Source: Eubacterium sp. (GTDB taxonomy: Bacteria > Bacillota > Clostridia > Peptostreptococcales > Anaerovoracaceae). Taken from it: a stretch of 64,000 nucleotides of DNA. The translations under genes were made by a program, and so were the position numbers. Every line of letters begins with the position of its first letter. Within the stretch, counting starts at the first letter, position 1. Location: the NCBI GenBank assembly GCA_017533915.1, contig JAFWHX010000003.1, positions 1 to 64,000 of the forward strand, given 5' to 3'. Shown here piece by piece: positions 45,505 to 54,304 of the stretch. The notes below the pieces were generated by a model. It searched no databases. It was not told the DNA's origin and saw only the letters and a program-made list of their open reading frames with translations.

Positions 45505-45543
45505 GATGATTGGGGCCGAATGCCGGGAAAAAGAAATTTCGTA

Positions 45544-45572
45544 TTGATTTTGATATAGGATTGTCATATAAT
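45544..45572 (+). promoter_or_regulatory. Promoter of the rplM-rpsI operon
   Basis: TTGATT (45544-45549) and TATAAT (45567-45572) are 17 bp apart. A GC-rich leader of about 240 bases follows before rplM. Confidence 0.7.
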
Positions 45573-45579
45573 AATGGTT

Positions 45580-45818
45580 GCCGCTGAAGAGGCGCCATTA
45601 TTTTTGTGCGCGGCTGAAGCGGATCCGCGGGCAGGGCTTTGATGGCCCGGCAGCTCACGCGGGCTGAAAATTTATTTTTAGTAGCGCTGAAACAGTTACG
45701 GATGTAACCGAGTAGGCAGGACCGAAACAGTTGTGAGAGCGCGGCGGCGCGCGGACGTCTGACGGACCGGAACACGCCGGAGCAGGAGCAACCCAGTAGG
45801 CAGAAAGGAAGATTTTGT
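45580..45818 (+). promoter_or_regulatory. Structured 5' leader of rplM (putative)
   Basis: This leader has several GC-rich inverted repeats, for example around GCGGATCCGCGGGC and GGGCTTTGATGGCCC. Ribosomal-protein operons often carry autoregulatory leaders, including L13 leaders in Bacillota. I could not match it to a known consensus. Confidence 0.35.
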
Positions 45819-46247
45819 ATGAAATCATTTATCGCAAAGCCGGCTGAGGTGGAGCGCAAATGGTATGTAGTAGACGCTGAGGGCAAGACTCTCGGACGTC
45901 TGGCATCCCAGGTAGCAGCTATCCTCAGAGGAAAGAACAAGCCGACGTTCACACCGCACGTAGACTGCGGCGACTATGTCATCGTTATCAACGCTGACAA
46001 AGTCAAGGTCACAGGCAAGAAGATGACCGACAAGATGTACGTTACAGTCTCAGGTTTCCCAGGTGGAAGAAAAGAGATCCCTCTGGAGAAACTGCAGGCA
46101 AAGAAGCCTGAGGAGATCGTAAGACATGCCATCAAGGGCATGATCCCGGACGGTAAACTCGGACGCATGATGTACAAGAAGCTGAAAGTCTATGCGGGAC
46201 CTGAGCACAATCATGAGGCTCAGAAGCCGGAAATGCTGGAAATCTAG
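45819..46247 (+). CDS. rplM: Ribosomal protein L13 (uL13)
   Basis: The 142-residue protein has the L13 signatures [17 protein letters not shown], the [13 protein letters not shown] segment and [20 protein letters not shown]. It is a component of the large ribosomal subunit. It is followed after 18 bases by rpsI, the standard order. Confidence 0.97.
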   Translation: MKSFIAKPAEVERKWYVVDAEGKTLGRLASQVAAILRGKNKPTFTPHVDCGDYVIVINADKVKVTGKKMTDKMYVTVSGFPGGRKEIPLEKLQAKKPEEIVRHAIKGMIPDGKLGRMMYKKLKVYAGPEHNHEAQKPEMLEI

Positions 46248-46265
46248 GAAAGGGAGGAATAGGAA

Positions 46266-46667
46266 ATGGCTAAGGCAAAGATGCAGTACCTCGGCACAGG
46301 CCGTAGAAAATGTTCAGTCGCCAGAGTTAGACTTCTCCCTGGGACTGGAAAAGTAATGATCAACAAGAAGACTCTTGATGATTATTTTGAAGCAGAGCTT
46401 CTGAAGCAGGAAGTCATGAGACCATTCCAGGTCGCTAACTGCGAAGGCAGATTCGACGTGATCGCCATCGTACAGGGCGGCGGAATGACAGGGCAGGCTG
46501 GAGCACTGAGACATGGTATCAGCCGTGCGCTCGCTACAGCAGATGAAGAGGAGTACAGAACACCTCTCAAGCAGGCAGGATTCCTGAGAAGAGATTCCCG
46601 CATGAAGGAGAGAAAGAAGTACGGACTCAAGAAAGCGAGAAAGGCGTCACAGTTCTCAAAGCGTTAG
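46266..46667 (+). CDS. rpsI: Ribosomal protein S9 (uS9)
   Basis: The 133-residue protein has [16 protein letters not shown] at the N terminus, [19 protein letters not shown] in the middle and the basic C-terminal [11 protein letters not shown] tail that reaches the P-site tRNA. It is co-transcribed with rplM. Confidence 0.97.
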   Translation: MAKAKMQYLGTGRRKCSVARVRLLPGTGKVMINKKTLDDYFEAELLKQEVMRPFQVANCEGRFDVIAIVQGGGMTGQAGALRHGISRALATADEEEYRTPLKQAGFLRRDSRMKERKKYGLKKARKASQFSKR

Positions 46668-46694
46668 TTCGCAAGAGTGCAGTGCAGTCAGTGT

Positions 46695-46754
46695 ATCGCT
46701 TGTCAAAGCATCGCTGGCCAAAGTATCGCTTTTCAAAGCATCGCTGGTCTATCG
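46695..46754. repeat. Four tandem 15-bp repeats after rpsI
   Basis: Units start at 46695, 46710, 46725 and 46740 (ATCGCT plus a variable nine bases, mostly xxxCAAAGx). They lie between rpsI and its terminator. No gene function is apparent. Confidence 0.65.
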
Positions 46755-46798
46755 GCTTTTGCCGGAGCGCCAGGCTTACGACGCGAATTCACACAAAA

Positions 46799-46838
46799 CA
46801 AAAAATGCAGGTGGCCATTCGGCCATCTGTATTTTTTT
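46799..46838 (+). terminator. Terminator of rplM-rpsI
   Basis: The stem ATGCAGGTGGCC / GGCCATCTGTAT is followed by a run of seven T. Confidence 0.85.
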
Positions 46839-46840
46839 GC

Positions 46841-46934
46841 GCGGCAGACCGTATGTCTGCTTGGCGGAGCGTGTCCTGTGCGGCAGACCGTATGTCCGCT
46901 TTCACAAAGCGCGTCTTGTGCGGCAGACCGTATT
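46841..46934. repeat. Three spaced copies of a 15-bp GC-rich repeat
   Basis: GCGGCAGACCGTAT(G/T) occurs at 46841, 46880 and 46920, with period 39-40. It lies in the mscS upstream region, which shows no gene (46668-47075). Confidence 0.6.
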
Positions 46935-47075
46935 ACGTTGTATACATATATAAAACACCCATGGGAGGAAACAAGTTGGTGCAGTCTGTTCTGCGGTAGT
47001 ATAATAATCGCAGCTGAAATTCACAAAAGTGTGGAATGCTCTGACATTCTGTCAGCGAGAAGAGGAAATAACATA

Positions 47076-47891
47076 ATGACTGAATTATTTAAAAATCACG
47101 ATGTCCCGTTCGAGATATTCATGGCTGTCATAGTAGTAGCTGTCATATGGATTTTGTTGGTAATAAACCGTCTGGCGTTCAAAAAACTGCAGGACAGGCA
47201 AAACGGGCTTCATCTGATATTTTTCAGGAAGTTTTGCGCAGTCGTAATAATAGTGGGCGGAATCATCCTGGCATTTTCTTTGTTCGGCGGCCTGGACGAG
47301 ATGTGGAAGATGATGCTCGGCGGGACTGCCATAATCAGTGCCCTGGTGGCGATCGCGGCGCAGGATGTTATCGATGACATCCTCTCCGGTATGATGATCA
47401 GTCTGTACAAGCCATTTGAGATCGGCAACAGGATAGAGCTGGAAGACGGTACTGCCGGTATCGTCAAAGACATAACCATGCGGCACGTCGTCATCCACGC
47501 GCCGTTCAACGAAGTAGTCATCCCGAACAGCCGCATCAACACCATGAGTATCAAAAACTACAGCTACCATATCGAGCTCCGCTCGTTTCTGGCGACTTTC
47601 CACGTTGCGTATAACACTGATGTGGAAAAAGCAATTAAAGTCGTACGTGAAGCTGTGATGAAATGCAAAGGAACTATTCCCGGCATCAAGACAGAGCACG
47701 GCGAAGAGTACGCGCCGGTTTATTTCATGGCGTACGAAGACAGCAGCCTTCGCTTCGAGACACGAGTGTTCTTCCTTCCGGATGTACCGTCCGAGGTCGT
47801 CATCTCAGATGTCAACATTGCAGTCAACAAAGCCCTGAGGGAGAACGGTATCGAGATCCCATATCCATATATCAATATAGTAAAACATTAG
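47076..47891 (+). CDS. MscS-family mechanosensitive channel
   Basis: The 271-residue protein starts at ATG 47076 behind AGAGGAAA. It has three transmembrane segments (about 12-90), with the pore-lining helix followed by the MscS beta-domain signature PFEIGNRIELEDGTAGIVKDI and VVIPNSRINTMSIKNYS. It opens under membrane tension to release solutes. An upstream in-frame extension to 46677 runs through repeats and is rejected. A 36-bp repeat array begins at its stop codon. Confidence 0.9.
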   Translation: MTELFKNHDVPFEIFMAVIVVAVIWILLVINRLAFKKLQDRQNGLHLIFFRKFCAVVIIVGGIILAFSLFGGLDEMWKMMLGGTAIISALVAIAAQDVIDDILSGMMISLYKPFEIGNRIELEDGTAGIVKDITMRHVVIHAPFNEVVIPNSRINTMSIKNYSYHIELRSFLATFHVAYNTDVEKAIKVVREAVMKCKGTIPGIKTEHGEEYAPVYFMAYEDSSLRFETRVFFLPDVPSEVVISDVNIAVNKALRENGIEIPYPYINIVKH

Positions 47892-47983
47892 ACAAGCCGC
47901 GCAGCATTTAATGTAGTAAAACAGTAGGCAAGTAACGCAGTATTTAATGTAGTAAACACCAGGCAAACCGCATTGAGTTAGTG
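47876..47983. repeat. Three 36-bp tandem repeats at the mscS 3' end
   Basis: Units with GTAAA(A)CA..AG(G/A)CAA..CGC begin at 47880, 47916 and 47952. The first overlaps the mscS stop codon. Confidence 0.6.
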
Positions 47984-47997
47984 CATTGACCTGGTTG

Positions 47998-48282
47998 CCA
48001 ACCAAAACCCGCGATTTGAGGGTCGATCAGGTTGGCTTTTGAGCTAAAATTGCAAAAAGCCAACTCATTTTCCGAAAAAAGATTAAAAAGCCAACCAAAA
48101 CCCGCGATTTGAGGGTCGATCTGGTTGGCTTTTGGGCGAAAATTGCGAAAAGCCAACTCGATTCCGAAAAAAAGATCAAAAAGCCAACCAAAATCCCTGA
48201 TTTGGAAGGTGATCTGGTTGGCTTTTGGGCGAAAATTGCGAAAAGCCAACTCGATTCCGGAAAAAAGATCAAAAAGCCAACC
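47998..48282. repeat. Three 93-bp tandem repeats plus partial fourth
   Basis: Units start with CCAACC at 47998, 48091 and 48184, with a partial unit at 48277. Each contains inverted GGTTGGCTTTT / AAAAGCCAACC arms, so each could fold into hairpins. Because 93 is a multiple of three, short ORFs run through on both strands (31-residue repeats), but none has a convincing RBS or start. I treat it as a non-coding intergenic array. Confidence 0.8.
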
Positions 48283-48297
48283 AGCTCAGCAAGATAC

Positions 48298-48340
48298 AAA
48301 AAGAAGTGTTGAACTTTTTAGAGATTCAACACTTCTTTTT
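48298..48340. terminator. Terminator of tRNA-Pro (bidirectional)
   Basis: The stem AGAAGTGTTGAA / TTCAACACTTCT has T-rich flanks on both strands. Confidence 0.8.
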
Positions 48341-48344
48341 CTGG

Positions 48345-48418
<74 letters not shown>

Positions 48419-48471
48419 ATCAACAAAACAATTTGGTTTATATTTCATTTAGATATTACTTTAATAGCCTG

Positions 48472-48553
48472 AGTAAGTCAATATAAGTCGGTGTAAGTCA
48501 GTAATAATCAGTGTAAGCCGATGTAAGTCAATAATAATCAGTGTAAGTTAATG
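48472..48553. repeat. AT-rich tandem repeats between tRNA-Pro and the flavodoxin gene
   Basis: Imperfect units of GTGTAAGTC and ATAATAATCA alternate over about 80 bases with a 10/20/30-base pattern. No gene is present in 48419-48563. Confidence 0.55.
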
Positions 48554-48563
48554 TCTGTGCATC

Positions 48564-49040
48564 TTATTTATATGCTTTTGCCCACTGCTCGAGCTCGTGC
48601 TCGGTCACATCCTTCGGGAATCTTTTGCCCGGTTTGACGTATGCGTCCGGGGCAAGCCTGAGGATGTTCATAGGTGCTTTGCCGATATCGCTGCTGCCGG
48701 ATGTGCAGAACGGAACGATGACTTTGCCGCTGAAGTCGTACTGTTCGATGAATGTGTCTATTATGGACGGCTCGCGGTACCACCAGATAGGGAAGCCGAT
48801 AAAGATCAGATCGTATTTGTCCATGTTCTTATTCTTGAACATGATCTCAGGACGGGTGTCGAGCTCAGCCATCTCGAGTGAGCTTCTGCTCTTTGGGTTG
48901 TTCCAGTCAAGGTCTGCGCTTGTGTACATGATTTTCGGCTTGATCTCAAACAGGTCTGCACCTGTTGCCCTTGCCAGTTTCTCGGCGACTCCGGCTGTTG
49001 TTCCACCTGGGCTGAAATATGCTACTAATGTGTTTTCCAT
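48564..49040 (-). CDS. Flavodoxin-family protein
   Basis: A 158-residue protein starts at 49040 behind GAAGGAGA. The FMN phosphate loop AYFSPGGTTAGVAEKLA is near the N terminus; LIFIGFPIWWYREPSIIDTF and PFCTSGSSDIG surround the isoalloxazine site. It probably acts as an NAD(P)H-quinone-reductase-like or electron-carrier flavodoxin. Confidence 0.88.
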   Translation of the reverse strand: MENTLVAYFSPGGTTAGVAEKLARATGADLFEIKPKIMYTSADLDWNNPKSRSSLEMAELDTRPEIMFKNKNMDKYDLIFIGFPIWWYREPSIIDTFIEQYDFSGKVIVPFCTSGSSDIGKAPMNILRLAPDAYVKPGKRFPKDVTEHELEQWAKAYK

Positions 49041-49192
49041 GATCAAAATCTCCTTCTTCAATGGTTCGTTACTGTATATCGATCAGTGCTTACGCATCTT
49101 TTTCAAATTACTGTAATTATTATATCACTGTGGAAAAGACAATTACAGTGCCGATCGTTTCAATTATCTTGTAGTTGAGTGCCTTGCAGATT

Positions 49193-49338
49193 AACAAACA
49201 GCCAGAGTTGATTTTGATATACAGGATCAACAAACAGCTAGGTTGATTTTGATATACTGGATCAACAAACAGCTAGCGTTGATTTTGATATATGGGATCG
49301 ACGAACAGCCAGCGCTTTTGTTGATATATGAGAGCGAC
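49193..49338. repeat. Four 35-36-bp repeats containing TTGATTTTGATATA
   Basis: Units begin at 49193, 49229, 49264 and 49300 with (A/G)AC(A/G)AACAGC(C/T)AG. Three contain TTGATTTTGATATA, which also begins the rplM promoter at 45544. They lie 5' of the ABC-transporter promoter. Confidence 0.65.
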
Positions 49339-49421
49339 AAGAGTTCGGCAAGTTGTACGAGATCAAAGGTATCTGGCGGGCAATACGAAACGTAGTCCGG
49401 GTATTTATATGAAATTACTGG

Positions 49422-49450
49422 TTGACGGGTTCTGTAAATGCTCCTATAAT
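49422..49450 (+). promoter_or_regulatory. Promoter of the TrpX-like ABC operon
   Basis: TTGACG (49422-49427) and TATAAT (49445-49450) are 17 bp apart. The transcript would carry a leader of about 280 bases. Confidence 0.7.
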
Positions 49451-49518
49451 AGAAAACGCTGGAGTTAGTTAATGGCCTATTCTATAGGCATTTTTATTTA
49501 GCCGTTCGCTTTACTGCC

Positions 49519-49681
49519 TAACAGTGCTAAAGTGTCGCACATAACAGTGCTAAAGCGCCGCACCGGCCGGCTGTGATGCAAGATCATGCCGCACTCCGCG
49601 ATGTAAGATCGTGCCGCACTGGCCTGCTGCGATATAAGATCGTGCTGCATTGGCCAGCCGCGAAACAAGATCGTGCTGCAC
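49519..49681. repeat. Repeats within the ABC-operon leader
   Basis: Two copies of AACAGTGCTAAAGxGxCGCAC (from about 49519 and 49543) are followed by four copies of GAxxxAAGATC(A/G)TGC(C/T)GCA(C/T) at 49575, 49600, 49631 and 49662. They are in the leader between promoter and start codon. Confidence 0.65.
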
Positions 49682-49736
49682 TTATCACCAGGCAGGGAGT
49701 GAGCGTATCGGATAATATGGTTTGGAGGAAAAAGAA

Positions 49737-50726
49737 ATGAAAAAGACAACAAAATTTGCGGTAATGCTTATGCTCGTATGTGCGTTCGCTATGGTACTCT
49801 CAGGCTGCGGCAAGAGCGGTGGGGATGGTGACGCGGACAGCAATGCATATAAAGTCGGCATCATCCAGCTGATAGAGCATCCTGCGCTTGACGAAGCGAC
49901 TAAAGGATTCAAAGAAGGCATGATAAGCGTACTTGGCGAAGACGGAGTCGTTTTTGACGAACAGAACGCTCAGGGAGAAGACGCAAACTGCGCGACGATC
50001 GCAAGTACTTTTGTTACTGATAAAGTGGACCTGATCATGGCAAACGCGACGCCTGCTCTCCAGGCATCAGCAAATGCCACAGCAGACATTCCTATCGTAG
50101 GGACATCTGTAACAGATTTCGGATCAGCTCTCGACATAAAAGACTGGACGGGAACTACAGGAAAGAATATCACAGGAACATCCGACCTTGCACCTCTTGA
50201 CGAGCAGGCCAAGATGATCCAGGAGATCAAGCCAGACGTAAAGCAGGTCGCTATCCTCTACTGCTCCAAGGAGTCTAACTCCAAGTATCAGGTAGAAGAG
50301 ATCAGCAAGCAGCTCGATGGGCTCGGCATCAAGTACAAGCTGTACAGCGCAGCTGATTCTAACGAGGTCCAGTCCGTAGCCACCAAGGCGGCGACAGAGT
50401 GCGACGTGTTCTACATCCCGACAGACAACACGATGGCGTCCAGCACTGAGACTATCAAAAACGTCATCATGGACAAAAAGATCCCGGTGGTTGCCGGCGA
50501 GCAGGGTGTATGCAGTGTCTGCGGAGTAGTCACACTTTCCATCAGCTACTATGATATCGGCTTCCGCGCCGGCGAGATGGCAGCAGAGATCCTCAGAGAC
50601 GGCACCAACCCTGGCGAGATGGCGATCGAGACAGCGCCGAAAGTAACAAAGCTCTATAACAAGGAAGTTGCCGATGCGATCGGTGTCGAGATCCCTGAAG
50701 GTTACGAGGCCATCGAGGCAGAGTAG
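49737..50726 (+). CDS. ABC-transporter substrate-binding lipoprotein (TrpX-like)
   Basis: The 329-residue protein starts at ATG 49737 behind TTTGGAGG. It has a lipoprotein signal with lipobox LSGC (Cys near 24). The rest follows the ABC_sub_bind (PF04392/TrpX) pattern: YKVGIIQLIEHPALDEATKGF, ATPALQASANAT and KVTKLYNKEVADAIGVEIPEG at the end. Relatives bind aromatic amino acids or unknown small substrates. It leads an operon with permease and ATPase genes. Confidence 0.88.
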   Translation: MKKTTKFAVMLMLVCAFAMVLSGCGKSGGDGDADSNAYKVGIIQLIEHPALDEATKGFKEGMISVLGEDGVVFDEQNAQGEDANCATIASTFVTDKVDLIMANATPALQASANATADIPIVGTSVTDFGSALDIKDWTGTTGKNITGTSDLAPLDEQAKMIQEIKPDVKQVAILYCSKESNSKYQVEEISKQLDGLGIKYKLYSAADSNEVQSVATKAATECDVFYIPTDNTMASSTETIKNVIMDKKIPVVAGEQGVCSVCGVVTLSISYYDIGFRAGEMAAEILRDGTNPGEMAIETAPKVTKLYNKEVADAIGVEIPEGYEAIEAE

Positions 50727-50757
50727 CCTGACGATCAAAATCTCATAGGAAGACCGG

Positions 50758-50780
50758 GCGCATGCAGTATCTGCATGCGC
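50758..50780 (+). other. Intercistronic stem-loop after the binding-protein gene
   Basis: A perfect 10-bp GC-rich stem (GCGCATGCAG / CTGCATGCGC) lies in the 134-base gap before the permease gene. It has no T run. Such loops often stabilise the upstream mRNA and lower downstream expression. Confidence 0.55.
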
Positions 50781-50860
50781 CTGATGACTGTTTGATCAAG
50801 AACGGACTATATCAAACAGATGATATAAGCTGATTATTTACTTCAGAACGGACTACTTAA

Positions 50861-51781
50861 ATGGATATTACGGTATTATTTGAATCATTCCCGCCGTCGA
50901 TCGCACAGGGCCTTCTCTGGGGCGTGATGGCGATAGGAGTGTATACGACATATAAGATACTTAACTTTGCGGATCTGTCGGTAGATGGGTCGCTTGCGCT
51001 CGGTGGCGCAGTCGGGGCAGTTGCGATCCTGTCCGGTCAGTCGCCGTGGGTAGCGCTTTTGCTCGCCACGATAGCAGGACTCGCGGCCGGACTTGTGACG
51101 GGGATACTTCACACGGTATTTGGGATCCCGGACATTCTCGCGGGAATACTTACGCAGATCTCGCTTTACTCGATCAATCTGAATATCATGAACGGATCCA
51201 ACCTCGGCGTTAGCATCGATAACTACGATCTGATCGTTTCGCTCCGCGAGATCAATCGTGCTCTTCTTATCGGCGCGATATTCGTCGGTGTGATCATCGC
51301 CGTGCTCTACTGGTTCTTCGGCACTGAGTTCGGTATGACGATCAGGGCGACAGGCTGCAACAAAGAGATGGCTCACGCACAGGGCATAAACACGAGCGTT
51401 GCGACTGTCGCCGTGCTCGCGCTTTCAAATGCTCTCGTCGGCCTATCCGGTGCGCTGCTGATGCAGTATCAAGGCTATGCTGACGTCAACATGGGAAGAG
51501 GTGCGATCGTGATCGGGCTCGCAGCCGTAATAATCGGCGAAGTTCTCGGCGAGGCGATCCTCGGGAAGCATCTTAACTTTGCTTTGAGACTTGCTTTTAC
51601 AGCGCTTGGCGCGGTGATCTATTACATGGTAATCACGTTCGTGCTCTGGCTCGGCCTGCCATCGGAGAACATGAAGCTCTTCTCGGCGATAGTCGTCGCG
51701 ATCTTCCTGGCTGTACCGTATCTCAAGGGCAAATATAACTCCTCATTCGCGAGGGTCGCGAGGAAAGGAGCAAAATCATGA
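50861..51781 (+). CDS. ABC-transporter permease (TrpY-like)
   Basis: The 306-residue protein has eight to ten hydrophobic segments and belongs to the BPD_transp_2 type: LLWGVMAIGVYTTYKILNFADLSVDGS and the EAA-like region ATGCNKEMAHAQGINT. It should form the channel for the substrate captured by the TrpX-like lipoprotein. Its stop overlaps the ATPase start (ATGA at 51778). Confidence 0.9.
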   Translation: MDITVLFESFPPSIAQGLLWGVMAIGVYTTYKILNFADLSVDGSLALGGAVGAVAILSGQSPWVALLLATIAGLAAGLVTGILHTVFGIPDILAGILTQISLYSINLNIMNGSNLGVSIDNYDLIVSLREINRALLIGAIFVGVIIAVLYWFFGTEFGMTIRATGCNKEMAHAQGINTSVATVAVLALSNALVGLSGALLMQYQGYADVNMGRGAIVIGLAAVIIGEVLGEAILGKHLNFALRLAFTALGAVIYYMVITFVLWLGLPSENMKLFSAIVVAIFLAVPYLKGKYNSSFARVARKGAKS

Positions 51782-52656
51782 CGGACGAAAAGAGAATCGC
51801 TGCTGAAGGAGCTGCAACTGCGGCAAACGAGGCAGCAGCAAGGACGCTGAAGAAGAATATGCTGGAAGTCAAGGGTATTTCAAAGACTTTTAACAAAGGT
51901 ACGATAAACGAGAAGCTGGCGCTGGATAATGTATCGTTGACGCTTGAAGATGAGGACTTCATAACAGTGATCGGCGGAAACGGGGCCGGAAAGTCGACCC
52001 TCATGAACGCCATCGCAGGAGTCTGGGCGGTCGATGAAGGCCGTATCTTCATCGACGGAATCGACGTTACGGGTATCGGAGAGCATAAACGCGCCACATA
52101 TCTTGGACGGGTATTCCAGGATCCTATGACCGGGACAGCCGCTACTATGGGCATCGATGAAAATCTGGCTCTTGCTAAGCGCCGCGGAAAGAAGCACTCT
52201 CTTAAATGGGGCGTGACAAAACAGGAACGGAAAGAGTATTACGATCTCCTCAAGACCCTGGACCTGGGACTCGAGGACAGGATGACTAGCAAAGTGGGGC
52301 TTTTGTCAGGAGGCCAGCGCCAGGCGCTGACACTGCTAATGGCCACACTGCAGAAGCCGAAGATTTTGCTCCTGGATGAGCATACAGCCGCGCTCGATCC
52401 GAAGACCGCCGCCAAAGTGCTCGCGCTCTCTGAGAAGATCATCAGGGAGAACCACCTTACGGCGATGATGGTGACCCACAACATGAAGGATGCGATCCAG
52501 TACGGAAACCGCCTCATCATGATGAACGAAGGGCATATCATTCTGGACATCCGGGGCGAAGAGAAGAAGAAGCTCACAGTCGAAGACCTGCTGCAGAAGT
52601 TCGAGCAGGCATCCGGCGAAGAATTCGCGAACGACGAGACACTGCTCGCCAAGTAA
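51778..52656 (+). CDS. ABC-transporter ATPase (TrpZ-like)
   Basis: The 292-residue ATPase has Walker A GGNGAGKSTL (near 68), signature LSGGQRQALTLLMA, Walker B ILLLDEHTAAL and H-loop VTHNM. A 30-residue Ala-rich N-terminal extension precedes the domain. It powers the adjacent permease. Confidence 0.93.
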   Translation: MTDEKRIAAEGAATAANEAAARTLKKNMLEVKGISKTFNKGTINEKLALDNVSLTLEDEDFITVIGGNGAGKSTLMNAIAGVWAVDEGRIFIDGIDVTGIGEHKRATYLGRVFQDPMTGTAATMGIDENLALAKRRGKKHSLKWGVTKQERKEYYDLLKTLDLGLEDRMTSKVGLLSGGQRQALTLLMATLQKPKILLLDEHTAALDPKTAAKVLALSEKIIRENHLTAMMVTHNMKDAIQYGNRLIMMNEGHIILDIRGEEKKKLTVEDLLQKFEQASGEEFANDETLLAK

Positions 52657-52686
52657 GAAGCAGCAGGAGATCATAACACGCACACC

Positions 52687-52722
52687 GCCGCTGCAGCTGA
52701 TATTGCTGCAGCGGCTTTTATA
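52687..52722 (+). terminator. Terminator of the ABC operon
   Basis: The stem GCCGCTGCAGC / GCTGCAGCGGC is followed by TTTTATAATTT. Confidence 0.85.
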
Positions 52723-52910
52723 ATTTCTGCCGCAGTCGCCCTCTGTGTATTGCTATAGCCGCCCTCTATATTGCTGCAGCGGCTCCTTTATTTCTGTTTG
52801 CGTTTGCGGTGCCGTGGTGGTAACATAAAGATGGATAAGTCTTGGATCGTTTTAAAGCAGAGCGGATGCAACGCCTGCTGCTGTATTACTTGATGAGTGA
52901 GGTGGTACAC

Positions 52911-53522
52911 ATGAGCCGGAAGACTTGTATTTACGGCACGCCGCTTTCTGATGTGGAGGGACTGGCGCCGGAGAAGACAGTGCTTCTCATGATCGACATG
53001 GAAAAAGCTTTCGTGGAGCCTAAGGCCGCGCTGCATATCATGGGCGCCAAGTATACGGTGCCTGCGTGCGAGGCTGCGCTTGACGATGCCCGTGAGCTTG
53101 GCATCAAAGTCATCTGGATCAAGAGGGTCTACAAGCAGGATGGAAGCGACATCGAGACTCCGAGGTACCGCATGCTGAAACAGCACGGCGTGACCGGCGT
53201 GCTGGCGCCTGATTCTACTGGCGTCAACAGTATCGAGGAACCTGACGGCCTTACAAGGCTTGACAGTGAGACTGTCATCGTAAAGCCGAGGTGGAGCGCG
53301 TTCTTCAAGACTCATCTTGATGATATGCTCCAGGAACTAGGAGCTGAGAATGTGGTGCTCGCGGGAACGACGACTCCGAACTGCGTGCGGTCAACATGCT
53401 ATGATTCGATAGCGTACAATTACAGGACGCTCGTGCTTTCGCGGTGCACTTCGTCACAGACGGATGCGATACAGCGCGCGAACCTGGAAGATATGCGGCG
53501 GGCTGGAGCGGAGATCATCTGA
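52911..53522 (+). CDS. Isochorismatase-like cysteine hydrolase
   Basis: The 203-residue protein has the catalytic triad positions of the family: Asp in LLMIDMEKAF, Lys in VIVKPRWSAFF and Cys in GTTTPNCVRSTCYDS, with the cis-peptide before the Cys loop. Members hydrolyse amides such as nicotinamide or N-carbamoyl compounds; the substrate is unknown. The ATG at 52911 follows GAGGTGG; Met at 52893 is an alternative. Confidence 0.88.
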   Translation: MSRKTCIYGTPLSDVEGLAPEKTVLLMIDMEKAFVEPKAALHIMGAKYTVPACEAALDDARELGIKVIWIKRVYKQDGSDIETPRYRMLKQHGVTGVLAPDSTGVNSIEEPDGLTRLDSETVIVKPRWSAFFKTHLDDMLQELGAENVVLAGTTTPNCVRSTCYDSIAYNYRTLVLSRCTSSQTDAIQRANLEDMRRAGAEII

Positions 53523-53651
53523 AGATGCCGGAACTGGCAATATGCTGATCCGGGGAGGAGATCATCCGACGCCGTAAAAATTTGTTAACACAGCGCGTCC
53601 GGCAGGGGTACCGGGCGTGTGGATAATAATATTAAAGGGGGAAAAGAGATT

Positions 53652-54293
53652 ATGAAGGCTGTTAAAGTGATTTTGATCGTTCTGCTGGTGATACTGTTCC
53701 TGTCAGCAGCAGTGCTCGGGGTGGTTTTGTTCACGCACCGCGAAGAAGGACCGGACATCAACGAGGTGTCGGATTCTGTGATCGCGCTTTGTGACGACGT
53801 TTCTCTGAAGTCGCTGGACGCTGGCAATCAGGGGATCATCGCGTACCTTAAACAAAAGGAAATAGACGAAGAGAAAGAGCGCGAAGAGGAAGAGAAGAGA
53901 AAGAAGGAAGAAGAGGGCGACGAGGACGATCCGGAGAATTATGACTCTACTGAGGACACCGGAAAAGATTCTACGATCGACGCCATGACGAAGCGCTACA
54001 TCGGCACATGGGAACAGCAGGGAATACTTCAGGGCGGAGGCGACCTCGATACTTCCACAGGGTCGTATTGCACATACATATTCAATTCCGACTATTCATA
54101 CACCGCCAAGGGTAAGGATATGAATGGAAAGAAGATAAATGAAGAAGGCACCTGGAAGCTGAACGACAAGAAGCAGATCGTCGCCGGAGACTTCACCATG
54201 GGGATCGACGATAGCGGATATCTTCTGAAAGATACAGGCCAGCGAGACGGCAAGGGCAGAAAGATGAAATATGCCTTCGCCAAGACAGAATAG
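53652..54293 (+). CDS. Membrane-anchored protein with acidic linker and lipocalin-like domain
   Basis: The 213-residue protein has one N-terminal transmembrane segment (about 5-28), an extracytoplasmic helical part, and a highly charged Glu/Lys/Asp linker (about 75-115). The C-terminal beta domain, YIGTWEQQGILQGG then YIFNSDYSYTAKGK then GTWKLNDKKQIV, resembles lipocalin-like stress domains. The function is unknown. The start at 53652 has GGGGAAAAGAG upstream. Confidence 0.7.
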   Translation: MKAVKVILIVLLVILFLSAAVLGVVLFTHREEGPDINEVSDSVIALCDDVSLKSLDAGNQGIIAYLKQKEIDEEKEREEEEKRKKEEEGDEDDPENYDSTEDTGKDSTIDAMTKRYIGTWEQQGILQGGGDLDTSTGSYCTYIFNSDYSYTAKGKDMNGKKINEEGTWKLNDKKQIVAGDFTMGIDDSGYLLKDTGQRDGKGRKMKYAFAKTE

Positions 54294-54304
54294 GAGACAG
54301 GATC

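Noticed and set aside
46677-47075. In-frame N-terminal extension of the MscS channel
   Set aside because: It reads through a terminator and tandem repeats, has no RBS, and the ATG at 47076 is well placed for the first membrane helix.
49451-49736. T-box or other known riboswitch before the TrpX-like operon
   Set aside because: No T-box sequence or known aptamer boxes; the leader is filled with repeats instead.
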